Virus record (IMG/VR): IMGVR_UViG_3300042864_002105
Location: 1-39,358 of that record
DNA: 39,358 nucleotides
From: a virus
Reading direction: 5' to 3' (one strand)
Shown: piece by piece, positions 15,046-20,564 of the stretch
Position numbering within the stretch: the first letter of the stretch is position 1
Layout: each line of letters starts with the position of its first letter
Notes under the pieces: generated by a model
The model's database searches: none
What the model was told of the DNA's origin: nothing
Seen by the model: the letters and a program-made list of their open reading frames with translations, nothing else
Position numbers and translations under genes: made by a program

Positions 15046-15075
15046 TTTGTGGTAACATAGTTTGTTGTATATTTG
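15046..15075 (+). promoter_or_regulatory. Bacteroidota-type promoter for the 46-aa gene
   Basis: TTTG (15046-15049), 18 bases, TATATTTG (15068-15075). The 15 bases leading into it (ACTTAATTTTGTGG) repeat the upstream part of the promoter at 14518. Confidence 0.7.
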
Positions 15076-15097
15076 TATACTTAAAAAAAATAAAACT

Positions 15098-15238
15098 ATG
15101 GAATTTATCGGCGTATACAAGAAAAACAAAATGATTGGAACTATTGACCTTGATGAAATAACTATTGAATTTTTGGATAGAATGTTTCAAGAAGGTTATG
15201 AGTTTATGAAATTATCAAAAAAAGATTTGGTAGAATAA
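15098..15238 (+). CDS. Small protein (46 aa)
   Basis: MEFIGVYKKNKMIGTIDLDE followed by ITIEFLDRMFQEGYEFMKLS. No family. Preceded by a full promoter and an A-rich 22-base leader; the next promoter begins inside its 3' end. Confidence 0.6.
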   Translation: MEFIGVYKKNKMIGTIDLDEITIEFLDRMFQEGYEFMKLSKKDLVE

Positions 15239-15257
15239 AAGATTCTCAGTATATTTG
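15226..15257 (+). promoter_or_regulatory. Bacteroidota-type promoter, near-leaderless
   Basis: TTTG (15226-15229), 20 bases, TATATTTG (15250-15257); ATG is 4 bases downstream at 15262. Confidence 0.75.
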
Positions 15258-15261
15258 TCCA

Positions 15262-15444
15262 ATGAAACAAGAAACAATATGGTGTGAAAGATGTGGTGAA
15301 AAACTTAACCCATCAAAAGCCGTATGGCTTGAGTTGTCAATGACCGATGGAAAATACTATAATCAAGTTCCTGATGGTCACGATAGTCAAGGAGCGTTTA
15401 GTTTTGGTAAAGCATGTTCTAAAACACAATTAAAAGAAATATAA
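15262..15444 (+). CDS. Small CxxC zinc-ribbon-like protein (60 aa)
   Basis: WCERCGEKLNPSKAVWLELS is a CxxC knuckle typical of zinc ribbons; a partner pair is less clear, with one further Cys in GKACSKTQ and a His in DGHDSQ. Probably a zinc-binding regulator. Nearly leaderless behind its own promoter. Confidence 0.6.
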   Translation: MKQETIWCERCGEKLNPSKAVWLELSMTDGKYYNQVPDGHDSQGAFSFGKACSKTQLKEI

Positions 15445-15446
15445 AA

Positions 15447-15478
15447 TTTGTTGGAATAGAAATTTAGCTGTATATTTG
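15447..15478 (+). promoter_or_regulatory. Promoter of the RNA/tRNA-like locus
   Basis: TTTG (15447-15450), 20 bases, TATATTTG (15471-15478). No start codon with a usable frame follows; the transcript would begin at about 15483 and enter the structured RNA segment. Confidence 0.75.
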
Positions 15479-15504
15479 TAGAAGTTCTTTGAAAATATTT
15501 AAAA

Positions 15505-15628
15505 GGTGGGGTGGCAGACGAAAGTTAGATATATCCAAGTCAAACGTAGCTACGGTGTTTTTTAAACACGATGGATAAACGACAAGTAGAGCTCTAAGGG
15601 AATAAGTCGCTCTTATTCCTCCCCCACC
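15505..15628 (+). ncRNA. Structured RNA domain A
   Basis: Closed by GGTGGGG (15505-15511) with CCCCACC (15622-15628). Inside: TATCC/GGATA (15532-15536/15573-15577), GTGTTT/AAACAC hairpin (15557-15571) and GGAATAA/TTATTCC with a 7-base loop (15599-15619). The outer 7-bp stem and the last hairpin imitate a tRNA acceptor and T arm, but the T-loop consensus is absent. Confidence 0.5.
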
Positions 15629-15640
15629 GACCACATTATA

Positions 15641-15770
15641 GGTTGATTGGGGAATGATTATACCAATAGTTTGAGAGTGGATACCGACTGGTATAATCGG
15701 AGTTGACAGGTATTCACCTGAAGTAATGCCAATCGTAAAAGGGGTTGTCCACTCGACCATCTTCCCCTTA
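15641..15770 (+). ncRNA. Structured RNA domain B with a pseudoknot
   Basis: GATTGG (15645-15650) pairs with CCAATC (15729-15734). Within it GATTATACCA (15656-15665) pairs perfectly with TGGTATAATC (15689-15698). The loop of that hairpin carries GAGTGGA (15675-15681), which is complementary to TCCACTC (15748-15754) outside, a 7-bp pseudoknot. A CAGGT/ACCTG hairpin (15707-15720) lies between. The arrangement recalls ribozyme or riboswitch folds but matches none that I can name. Confidence 0.55.
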
Positions 15771-15781
15771 CCTAAAATACA

Positions 15782-15863
15782 GAGTGGCGCAGGTTGATGC
15801 TACCTTAGCGGGTAGACTGATACAGAGTAAGAAGAGGTGGGGGAAACCACTCATTAACCCACC
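15782..15863 (+). ncRNA. Structured RNA domain C with a pseudoknot
   Basis: GAGTGG (15782-15787) pairs with CCACTC (15847-15852); GGTGGG (15836-15841) pairs with CCCACC (15858-15863), interleaved as an H-type pseudoknot. A CTACC/GGTAG hairpin lies inside. It ends 6 bases before the first tRNA-like RNA. Confidence 0.5.
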
Positions 15864-15869
15864 CAATAT

Positions 15870-15949
15870 AGTCAGGTATGCGTAATGAGGATTGGTTCCA
15901 AATCCTAGAAATAGGTTGCCTTGGTGAGGTTCGATTCCTCGCCTGACTA
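15870..15949 (+). tRNA. tRNA-like RNA 1 (atypical)
   Basis: Acceptor AGTCAGG (15870-15876) pairs fully with CCTGACT (15942-15948); T8 and A9 are present; the T arm TGAGG/TTCGATT/CCTCG is canonical. Between them is AGGATT/AATCCT (15888-15893/15901-15906) with loop GGTTCCA, lacking U33, and only about 10 bases remain for the D arm. CCA inside the loop can pair with TGG (15922-15924). No anticodon can be assigned. CCA tail not encoded. Confidence 0.55.
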
Positions 15950-15956
15950 CAGAAGG

Positions 15957-16011
15957 TGTCAACCCCGAAACATTGAAAGAAAAAGTTGATGACAGCTTGG
16001 AAAGACAAGCA
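15957..16011 (+). other. Hairpin-rich spacer
   Basis: TCAAC/GTTGA and GCTTG/CAAGC hairpins lie between tRNA-like RNAs 1 and 2. The opening GTCAACCCCGAAAC resembles GTCAGCCCGAAAC at 17075-17087, so it may be a repeated processing or structural element. Confidence 0.4.
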
Positions 16012-16015
16012 ACAT

Positions 16016-16124
16016 AGTCAGGTGGCGGAATTGGCGCCAGTAGTAGTATCACGAGTTCAGTAATCCTCCCAATCGGACGTGAATCAAGGAGGTGACTATA
16101 CAAGTTCGATTCTTGTCCTGGCTA
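16016..16124 (+). tRNA. tRNA-like RNA 2 (oversized, Leu-like D arm)
   Basis: Acceptor AGTCAGG with CCTGGCT (16117-16123), a GGTGGCGGAATTGG D region as in tRNA-Leu and a canonical T arm ACAAG/TTCGATT/CTTGT (16100-16116). About 60 bases replace the anticodon and variable arms. GTAGT (16040 or 16043) can pair with ACTAT (16095-16099) right against the T stem; inside, TCACG/CGTGA and CCTCC/GGAGG interleave as a pseudoknot. It could be a tRNA with an insertion in the anticodon loop or a tRNA mimic. Confidence 0.55.
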
Positions 16125-16140
16125 CTAAAAATTAAAAGTT

Positions 16141-16260
16141 ATGAAAAAGATGTTTATTAATACACATAGGGAAATAGAAAAAATACTTCACCCATTTGAC
16201 CCGGTTGGATTTTACGTTCTAATGCCTTTTATATTAATCCTATTGTATATGTTCACATAA
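16141..16260 (+). CDS. 39-aa membrane protein between tRNA-like RNAs
   Basis: MKKMFINTHREIEKILHPFD then a hydrophobic tail, GFYVLMPFILILLYMFT, forming one membrane helix at the C-terminus. Preceded by an A-rich spacer right after tRNA-like RNA 2. Function unknown. Confidence 0.55.
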   Translation: MKKMFINTHREIEKILHPFDPVGFYVLMPFILILLYMFT

Positions 16261-16266
16261 AAAAAT

Positions 16267-16400
16267 AGTCAGGTGGCGGAATGGTAGACGCTAAGATGTA
16301 GTATTAGATAACCCACGGAACGGTTATATCATTGAGGTAAAATCCGATAAGTAAATTCCTCATAAACTAATACATACAGGTTCGAATCCTGTTCTGGCCA
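16267..16400 (+). tRNA. tRNA-like RNA 3 (oversized, Leu-like D arm)
   Basis: Acceptor AGTCAGG with TCTGGCC (A1-C72 mismatch, two G-U), D region GGCGGAATGGTAGACGC, T arm ACAGG/TTCGAAT/CCTGT. Eighty-four bases lie between D and T arms. ATAACC/GGTTAT (16308-16327) and TGAGG/CCTCA hairpins follow each other; CGGA in the first loop (16316-16319) can pair with TCCG (16343-16346). GTATTAG (16301) is also complementary to CTAATAC (16367), and GTAGT/ACTAA (16298/16366) could be an anticodon stem split by a 63-base insert. Confidence 0.55.
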
Positions 16401-16415
16401 CTAAACAATAGAAAA

Positions 16416-16865
16416 ATGAAACAATTTTTAAAACAACTATTTAATAAAAAGCAAAAATCAAAAACAATGGTAGGAAAAAAAGTAAAATTAGTAAGTGCTC
16501 CATCAGGTAAGCTGAGTTCACGCAATGGTTTTATTGGTACAGGACGTGAGTTTACTGTAATATCTCCGAGCGGACAATCAAATTCATGGAATATTGTAGA
16601 CCAATTCGGCAATGCACAAGGATGGGCATATGAATGGGAAATGGAAGGTTTTAAGTTAGGAATTAAAGAACTGGAAAAAGAACTTTCAGAGGCACAAACA
16701 AAACTTAACAACATCCAATTCAAAATTGATTGGTTGACGGAAACCGGTTCGGATGAATTTTCAGAAGATGAATTTAAAGTTTATCAAACTCTTAAATTAC
16801 TAGAAGATGAGAAACTTTCACGACTTGAAAAAAGTAAATTGATTGCTGAATTGATTAAGAAGTAA
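16416..16865 (+). CDS. Basic-headed protein with SH3-like and coiled-coil parts (149 aa)
   Basis: A lysine-rich start (MKQFLKQLFNKKQKSK), then residues about 19-75 with a small beta-barrel style (GKKVKLVSAPSG...FTVISPSGQSNSWNIVDQFG), then a long amphipathic helix (LEKELSEAQTKLNNIQFKID). The tRNA-like RNAs flank it closely. A nucleic-acid-binding role is conceivable but not shown. Confidence 0.6.
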   Translation: MKQFLKQLFNKKQKSKTMVGKKVKLVSAPSGKLSSRNGFIGTGREFTVISPSGQSNSWNIVDQFGNAQGWAYEWEMEGFKLGIKELEKELSEAQTKLNNIQFKIDWLTETGSDEFSEDEFKVYQTLKLLEDEKLSRLEKSKLIAELIKK

Positions 16866-16872
16866 AAATGCT

Positions 16873-16973
16873 AGTCAGGTGGCGGAATGGTAGACGCACT
16901 CCCCAAGTGAGAGAGCACCTCTAGAATCACTCAAATCCATAAGGTGTTACAGGTTCGAGTCCTGTCCTGACTA
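16873..16973 (+). tRNA. tRNA-like RNA 4 (oversized, Leu-like D arm)
   Basis: Perfect acceptor AGTCAGG/CCTGACT, D arm GCG...CGC with AATGGTAGA loop, T arm ACAGG/TTCGAGT/CCTGT. Fifty-one bases lie between D and T arms, against about 32 in an ordinary tRNA-Leu. AGTGA (16906-16910) pairs with TCACT (16927-16931) and CACCT (16916-16920) with AGGTG (16942-16946), interleaved. CTCAAAT (16930) contains a Leu CAA anticodon preceded by U, but no stem surrounds it. Confidence 0.55.
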
Positions 16974-16974
16974 C

Positions 16975-17167
16975 ACGTTCCGACTAATCATCGGATAGTA
17001 TACCCAATACGATGAGAAATAGATTGATTATCTATATGGGAACGTAGAATGTATAGGGAAAACATTCAGGTTTGTCAGCCCGAAACCCGCAAGGTTCAAA
17101 AGATTATTCCTAACTCAAGTAATTGAGGACAGCCACAACACCTGTTAGTTGGATAAAGGAGGGTGTT
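16975..17167 (+). ncRNA. Structured RNA domain D
   Basis: ACGTTCC (16975-16981) pairs with GGAACGT (17039-17045), enclosing TCATCG/CGATGA (16988-17015) and ATAGAT/ATCTAT (17019-17035), a three-way junction. Then come GAATGT/ACATTC (17047-17067), AACC/GGTT (about 17084-17096), CTCAA-GTAA-TTGAG (17114-17127, a GNRA tetraloop) and AACACC/GGTGTT (17137-17167). It is bounded by tRNA-like RNA 4 and tRNA-Ile. Confidence 0.55.
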
Positions 17168-17172
17168 AATAT

Positions 17173-17246
17173 AGTCGGATAGCTCAGGTGGTGAGAGCGG
17201 CACGCTTATACCGTGATGGTCGTGGGTTCAACTCCCACTCCGACTA
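17173..17246 (+). tRNA. tRNA-Ile(UAU)
   Basis: Full cloverleaf: acceptor AGTCGGA/TCCGACT, D stem GCTC/GAGC, anticodon stem GCACG/CGTGA (base pair 27-43 mismatched) with loop CTTATAC giving anticodon UAU, variable TGGTC, T arm GTGGG/TTCAACT/CCCAC, discriminator A. It reads the AUA codon, common in this AT-rich sequence. CCA not encoded. This normal tRNA next to the four odd ones shows that the odd folds are not a reading error. Confidence 0.85.
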
Positions 17247-17313
17247 CAACTGAAAAACTATAGTTCATATCTAACTCGCGTTTTGTTCAAGATATTTACT
17301 ATAAAACCTAACA

Positions 17314-17814
17314 ATGAAACACGTATTTTTTGTACTATGTACAATTTTAACCATTAATGCCTTTTCACAAACTTTTAAAGACCCTGTGTCTTTTAAGTCC
17401 GACTTATGGCTTGTTCAAACTTTTGAGGAAGGCACATTCGTTGCCCCTGATACTATCTCAATAACTTGGGATATTAAAAAAGTTAAAAAAGGTAAACACG
17501 CCATTTATGTTGACATTTCTGAAAAAGGAACCATGATTGGAATCAAGTATCCAAATAAAGTTAAATTAAGTTCTGAAGGATTACCCAATAATGGATTTAT
17601 GGTTGAGAAATGGCTTAGCCGTTACTCAATGTATATCCAAAGTATGGTAAAGGATGAAGATGGTTATATTTGGACAGTTACCGTTGGTAAAGATGCGTTT
17701 TCTGATGATTATACGGGTTTAGAAAATGGTAGAATATATGTGGTTATACAGGACCCAAAACATATAAAACCAAGTTGGTACTTTACCATTAAAACTTTTG
17801 GAGGTAAAAAATAA
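17314..17814 (+). CDS. Secreted protein of unknown function (166 aa)
   Basis: Signal peptide MKHVFFVLCTILTINAFSQ with a typical Bacteroidota cut before or after Q. The mature part is beta-rich (SDLWLVQTFEEGTFVAPDTI, TVTVGKDAF, YVVIQDPKH...). No domain recognised. Likely periplasmic or exported. Confidence 0.7.
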   Translation: MKHVFFVLCTILTINAFSQTFKDPVSFKSDLWLVQTFEEGTFVAPDTISITWDIKKVKKGKHAIYVDISEKGTMIGIKYPNKVKLSSEGLPNNGFMVEKWLSRYSMYIQSMVKDEDGYIWTVTVGKDAFSDDYTGLENGRIYVVIQDPKHIKPSWYFTIKTFGGKK

Positions 17815-17834
17815 ATTAAGTTAAAACTATTAAT

Positions 17835-17927
17835 ATGGAAAAGAAACCTTTTGTAGACGGGGGAAAATTATTTATCGTATCAGTTGCCCTTTTTATTATT
17901 CTGATGATTGTTATGTTTTTCCTGTAA
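17835..17927 (+). CDS. 30-aa membrane peptide
   Basis: MEKKPFVDGGKLFIVSVALF followed by IILMIVMFFL: charged head and one membrane helix. Fits well between its neighbours. Confidence 0.5.
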   Translation: MEKKPFVDGGKLFIVSVALFIILMIVMFFL

Positions 17928-17954
17928 TAGTATAGATTAACATATTTATAAGTA

Positions 17955-18473
17955 ATGAAAATCATCATTACAGAAAGTCAATACGAGAATGTTGCAAACA
18001 GGTTTAAGCGGATTCTCTTCAAATTTTGGGACGTTAATGGTCCAACTCTGTCTCGTCAAATGTATAAACTAATAGGTATTGACTTGTATCACGCCTACAA
18101 ACTTGAACCTTTCTTTCAGGATTTTTTGGTTGAATGGTTTGGTGGTGAAGAAAAGTTTATTCAATTCTTAAAAAAAAATGAAGGTGAAATTTTTCAAATC
18201 ATAGACGGAGGATATAATTTTCAAATCATATTAGATGAAGTTACTGTAAATGAATATCAGGTTTATCTGGATGTAAGAGTAGTGCCAGGTGGAACTGTAA
18301 CTTTAATATTTGACGAGGGTCAACCAACTATACCACTTGAGGAGGCATTAACAAATGACAAATATGGTTGGGAAATTAATAGTGAAGTTGCTGAAGTAAT
18401 ACACAACAAGTTTTTTAAATTCTACTCAGACCTTGGTATTACAATCGCGGATATAGATGTTGACTATATGTAA
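17955..18473 (+). CDS. ITESQ-tagged protein (172 aa)
   Basis: MKIIITESQ then YENVANRFKRILFKFWDVNG...; the body is alpha/beta, acidic, longer than the array members and not their paralogue. TATTTATA is 4 bases upstream. The tag appears here 7 kb away from the array, supporting independent spread of the N-terminus. Confidence 0.75.
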   Translation: MKIIITESQYENVANRFKRILFKFWDVNGPTLSRQMYKLIGIDLYHAYKLEPFFQDFLVEWFGGEEKFIQFLKKNEGEIFQIIDGGYNFQIILDEVTVNEYQVYLDVRVVPGGTVTLIFDEGQPTIPLEEALTNDKYGWEINSEVAEVIHNKFFKFYSDLGITIADIDVDYM

Positions 18474-18494
18474 TATTCTTTTTATAATTATATT

Positions 18495-18860
18495 ATGAAA
18501 AATTTATTTACACTTAAAACTTTGGGTTGGGTTCTTTCAGCTCTTGTTGCAATTATGCTCGGTATGGGTGCAATTGGCAAAATCACACAATCAGAAGAAA
18601 TGGTTAAAAACTTCACATTCTTCAATATGATGCCTCAGATGGTATTTGTTGGACTTGTAGAACTTGCTGCCGTTGTTCTTCTTATGATTCCACGCACATC
18701 AATGTTTGGAGCTCTTGGTGTGTCACTAACAATGGCTGGAGCAGTTGCTGTCCATTTTGCTCTTCTTGGTGGAGTAGGTATCTTTATGCCGATTCTACTT
18801 GGAACTCTTGCATGGTCAGGTCACTGTCTAAGAACCTATGAACTTAAAAGTATTATCTAA
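18495..18860 (+). CDS. DoxX-like four-helix membrane protein (121 aa)
   Basis: Four membrane helices, with GMGAIGKITQSEEMVKNFTF and VFVGLVELAAVVLLMIPRT matching the DoxX-like family layout (short periplasmic loop after helix 1, E in helix 2). Members are host-type inner-membrane proteins of uncertain role, some redox-related. Probably acquired from a host. Ends in a bidirectional terminator. Confidence 0.65.
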   Translation: MKNLFTLKTLGWVLSALVAIMLGMGAIGKITQSEEMVKNFTFFNMMPQMVFVGLVELAAVVLLMIPRTSMFGALGVSLTMAGAVAVHFALLGGVGIFMPILLGTLAWSGHCLRTYELKSII

Positions 18861-18866
18861 TCAAAA

Positions 18867-18897
18867 AGAAACCCCTCAAATTTGAGGGGTTTTTTAT
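18867..18897. terminator. Bidirectional terminator
   Basis: A perfect palindrome at 18870-18891 (AACCCCTCAAA and its complement) with a T-run on one side and an A-run on the other, placed between converging genes. Confidence 0.85.
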
Positions 18898-19763
18898 TTT
18901 GAGTAGTTTGTTATATCAATCTCTTTTCGAGTGTTTTTATCGTAGATTTTACCGTTCCCAATTCCAATCCAATCAACCTTATAATCACCCAAATTTTCCC
19001 ATTTTGGTCCTGATGACTTAACTTGAATTAGTACAATACCTTTATCAAATCTTTCGGCAATTATATCAGCCCCAAATATCATATCTACAAGGTCTCCATT
19101 CCCACCTCTGTAAAGAATATTAAAACCATTTTTTTCGAGTAATGATTCAATTCTTCTCTCAGCATCTTCTCCAATTTCAGTGTTGTACTTTGTATTTCTT
19201 GTAAACTGAAGAATCTCAATCTTGTCTTTAAAAAATGTATTTAAAAACTTGGATATATTAGGTTTAATTGACTTTAATAAAAAATTCTTAACTCTTTCAG
19301 GATTAGGGTCTTTTATTAGCCAATTATAAACTTCATCCATCTTTCCCATCTTTTCAATGATTGTTGTAAGAAGCTCTGATGAGTCGCTGTAATTAGTATT
19401 TAGTTTGTTAGCGTAGTGCCACTCTCCATCAATATAGATTAGTTTGGAATTTTTAATTCTTTCAACTTTTTTTTCTATGTCTCCGTCTGAGTATTTACCA
19501 GTTTGTTTTATAAACTCCACCCCTTTCATAAATTTATCTAAGTCTTCTTGTGGGATGTTGGTATACAGTTCATTTAGATATGTTTCAATATCTTTACGAA
19601 GGTCGAGACCCTTATAAGAGGATATCCAACTCTGTAGTGAGTTGAATGATTTACAAACCTCTAAGGAGTTACCTGTGAAAATTTCGCATGGGGTATACCT
19701 CTCTTCTAATAGTAATCCCATTATAGACTTTATTCTACTAATATCCTCATTCAAAGATGGCAT
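18894..19763 (-). CDS. Tagged PD-(D/E)XK-like nuclease (289 aa)
   Basis: N-terminus MPSLNEDISRIKSIMGLLLE is a third tag type. The C-terminal 100 residues look like a PD-(D/E)XK restriction-type fold: Glu202 in GEDAERRIESLLEKNGF, then GGNGDLVDMIFGADI (Asp227/Asp233) and IVLIQVKSS (QVK 247-249). The middle is helical. TATTTAT lies 4 bases upstream. If the tag directs packaging, this would be a nuclease delivered with the phage DNA. The middle domain gives no further clue. Confidence 0.65.
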   Translation of the reverse strand: MPSLNEDISRIKSIMGLLLEERYTPCEIFTGNSLEVCKSFNSLQSWISSYKGLDLRKDIETYLNELYTNIPQEDLDKFMKGVEFIKQTGKYSDGDIEKKVERIKNSKLIYIDGEWHYANKLNTNYSDSSELLTTIIEKMGKMDEVYNWLIKDPNPERVKNFLLKSIKPNISKFLNTFFKDKIEILQFTRNTKYNTEIGEDAERRIESLLEKNGFNILYRGGNGDLVDMIFGADIIAERFDKGIVLIQVKSSGPKWENLGDYKVDWIGIGNGKIYDKNTRKEIDITNYSK

Positions 19764-19893
19764 ACTAATAAATACATAATTTCGTTAATTAATCAAATAA
19801 AATAAAAACATTATTATAAAAAATAGTGTGTGAGCACCTATCAAATGACTAAAATAATTCTCTAACTCTTTGTTAAAAGATGGTTTAGGAGTC
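19764..19893. other. Intergenic segment with nothing recognised except TATTTAT
   Basis: AT-rich. Only the TATTTAT element at 19768-19774 (minus strand) is seen; no credible frame. Confidence 0.5.
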
Positions 19894-20283
19894 TTAAATG
19901 CCAGAGTATAAAATCTCATCACCACTATGAGAAGATTCATTATTAGGATTGATTGTAACATTCTTTTTAAAATCTAATATAAGTCCATTTTTATCAATTT
20001 CAAATCCATAGTTTAAAAGTTGTTGGTAAATTCCTTTTGTGAGTTTACCTACTTCTTGTCTTTCAACAAACAAATAGTCTTCATTCTTCTTTATTTTACC
20101 TGTTGTTGTGGTGTATAAGAATCTTTCATCTGTGTTTCTAATATTCGAATCGAAAGTCTCATCACACTTTTTGCAAGGTTTTGAAGTGATGGACCACTTA
20201 TCGTTTGTCATTCTATCACCGTAGATTTCAACAAATGTGTCAACGGCATACTTCACCTCATAATAAGGATAAATTGGTTTCAT
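19894..20283 (-). CDS. Hypothetical protein (129 aa)
   Basis: MKPIYPYYEVKYAVDTFVEI...; one CKKC pair near residue 38, no second pair seen. ATGA overlap with the upstream gene. Part of the glutamine synthetase operon. No family recognised. Confidence 0.6.
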   Translation of the reverse strand: MKPIYPYYEVKYAVDTFVEIYGDRMTNDKWSITSKPCKKCDETFDSNIRNTDERFLYTTTTGKIKKNEDYLFVERQEVGKLTKGIYQQLLNYGFEIDKNGLILDFKKNVTINPNNESSHSGDEILYSGI

Positions 20284-20564
20284 ATAAGATTTAAAAGGTT
20301 TTCTGTTTTGTTTCCTGATTCAACTACAATATTATCAAGCTTCTTTTTTGTTGTGATATAACAGATTGTTGATATTTCATCATAAATCCTTTCTGCTTTA
20401 TTATACCACTCCATTATATCTTCAATGCGTCTACCTTGAATAAGGTATTGCATTATGAAGAACTCGTCATTCTTTGAAAATGATATATCATTCTTTGTGA
20501 GACCATACTTTGGGAGTATTTTGGTCTTTACATAATTAAGAAAATAAATCTCCTCGGGTTTCAT
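20280..20564 (-). CDS. Hypothetical protein (94 aa)
   Basis: The start is MKPEEIYFLNYVKTKILPKY, whose ATG overlaps the synthetase stop by one base; the longer frame runs back inside the synthetase gene and is rejected. Helical, no known domain. Confidence 0.6.
   Translation of the reverse strand: MKPEEIYFLNYVKTKILPKYGLTKNDISFSKNDEFFIMQYLIQGRRIEDIMEWYNKAERIYDEISTICYITTKKKLDNIVVESGNKTENLLNLI

Noticed and set aside
15464-16103. Minus-strand frames of 98 and 111 aa across the RNA locus
   Set aside because: They run through tRNA-like structure and pseudoknot stems, opposite to the promoter, and have no sensible composition.
16016-16400. Group I introns in the tRNA-like RNAs
   Set aside because: The inserts are 50-84 bases, far below group I size, and lack the conserved P7 sequence.
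15480-17170. tmRNA or RNase P RNA
   Set aside because: No tag reading frame with resume codon and no GGGGxTG start for tmRNA; no P4 consensus for RNase P.
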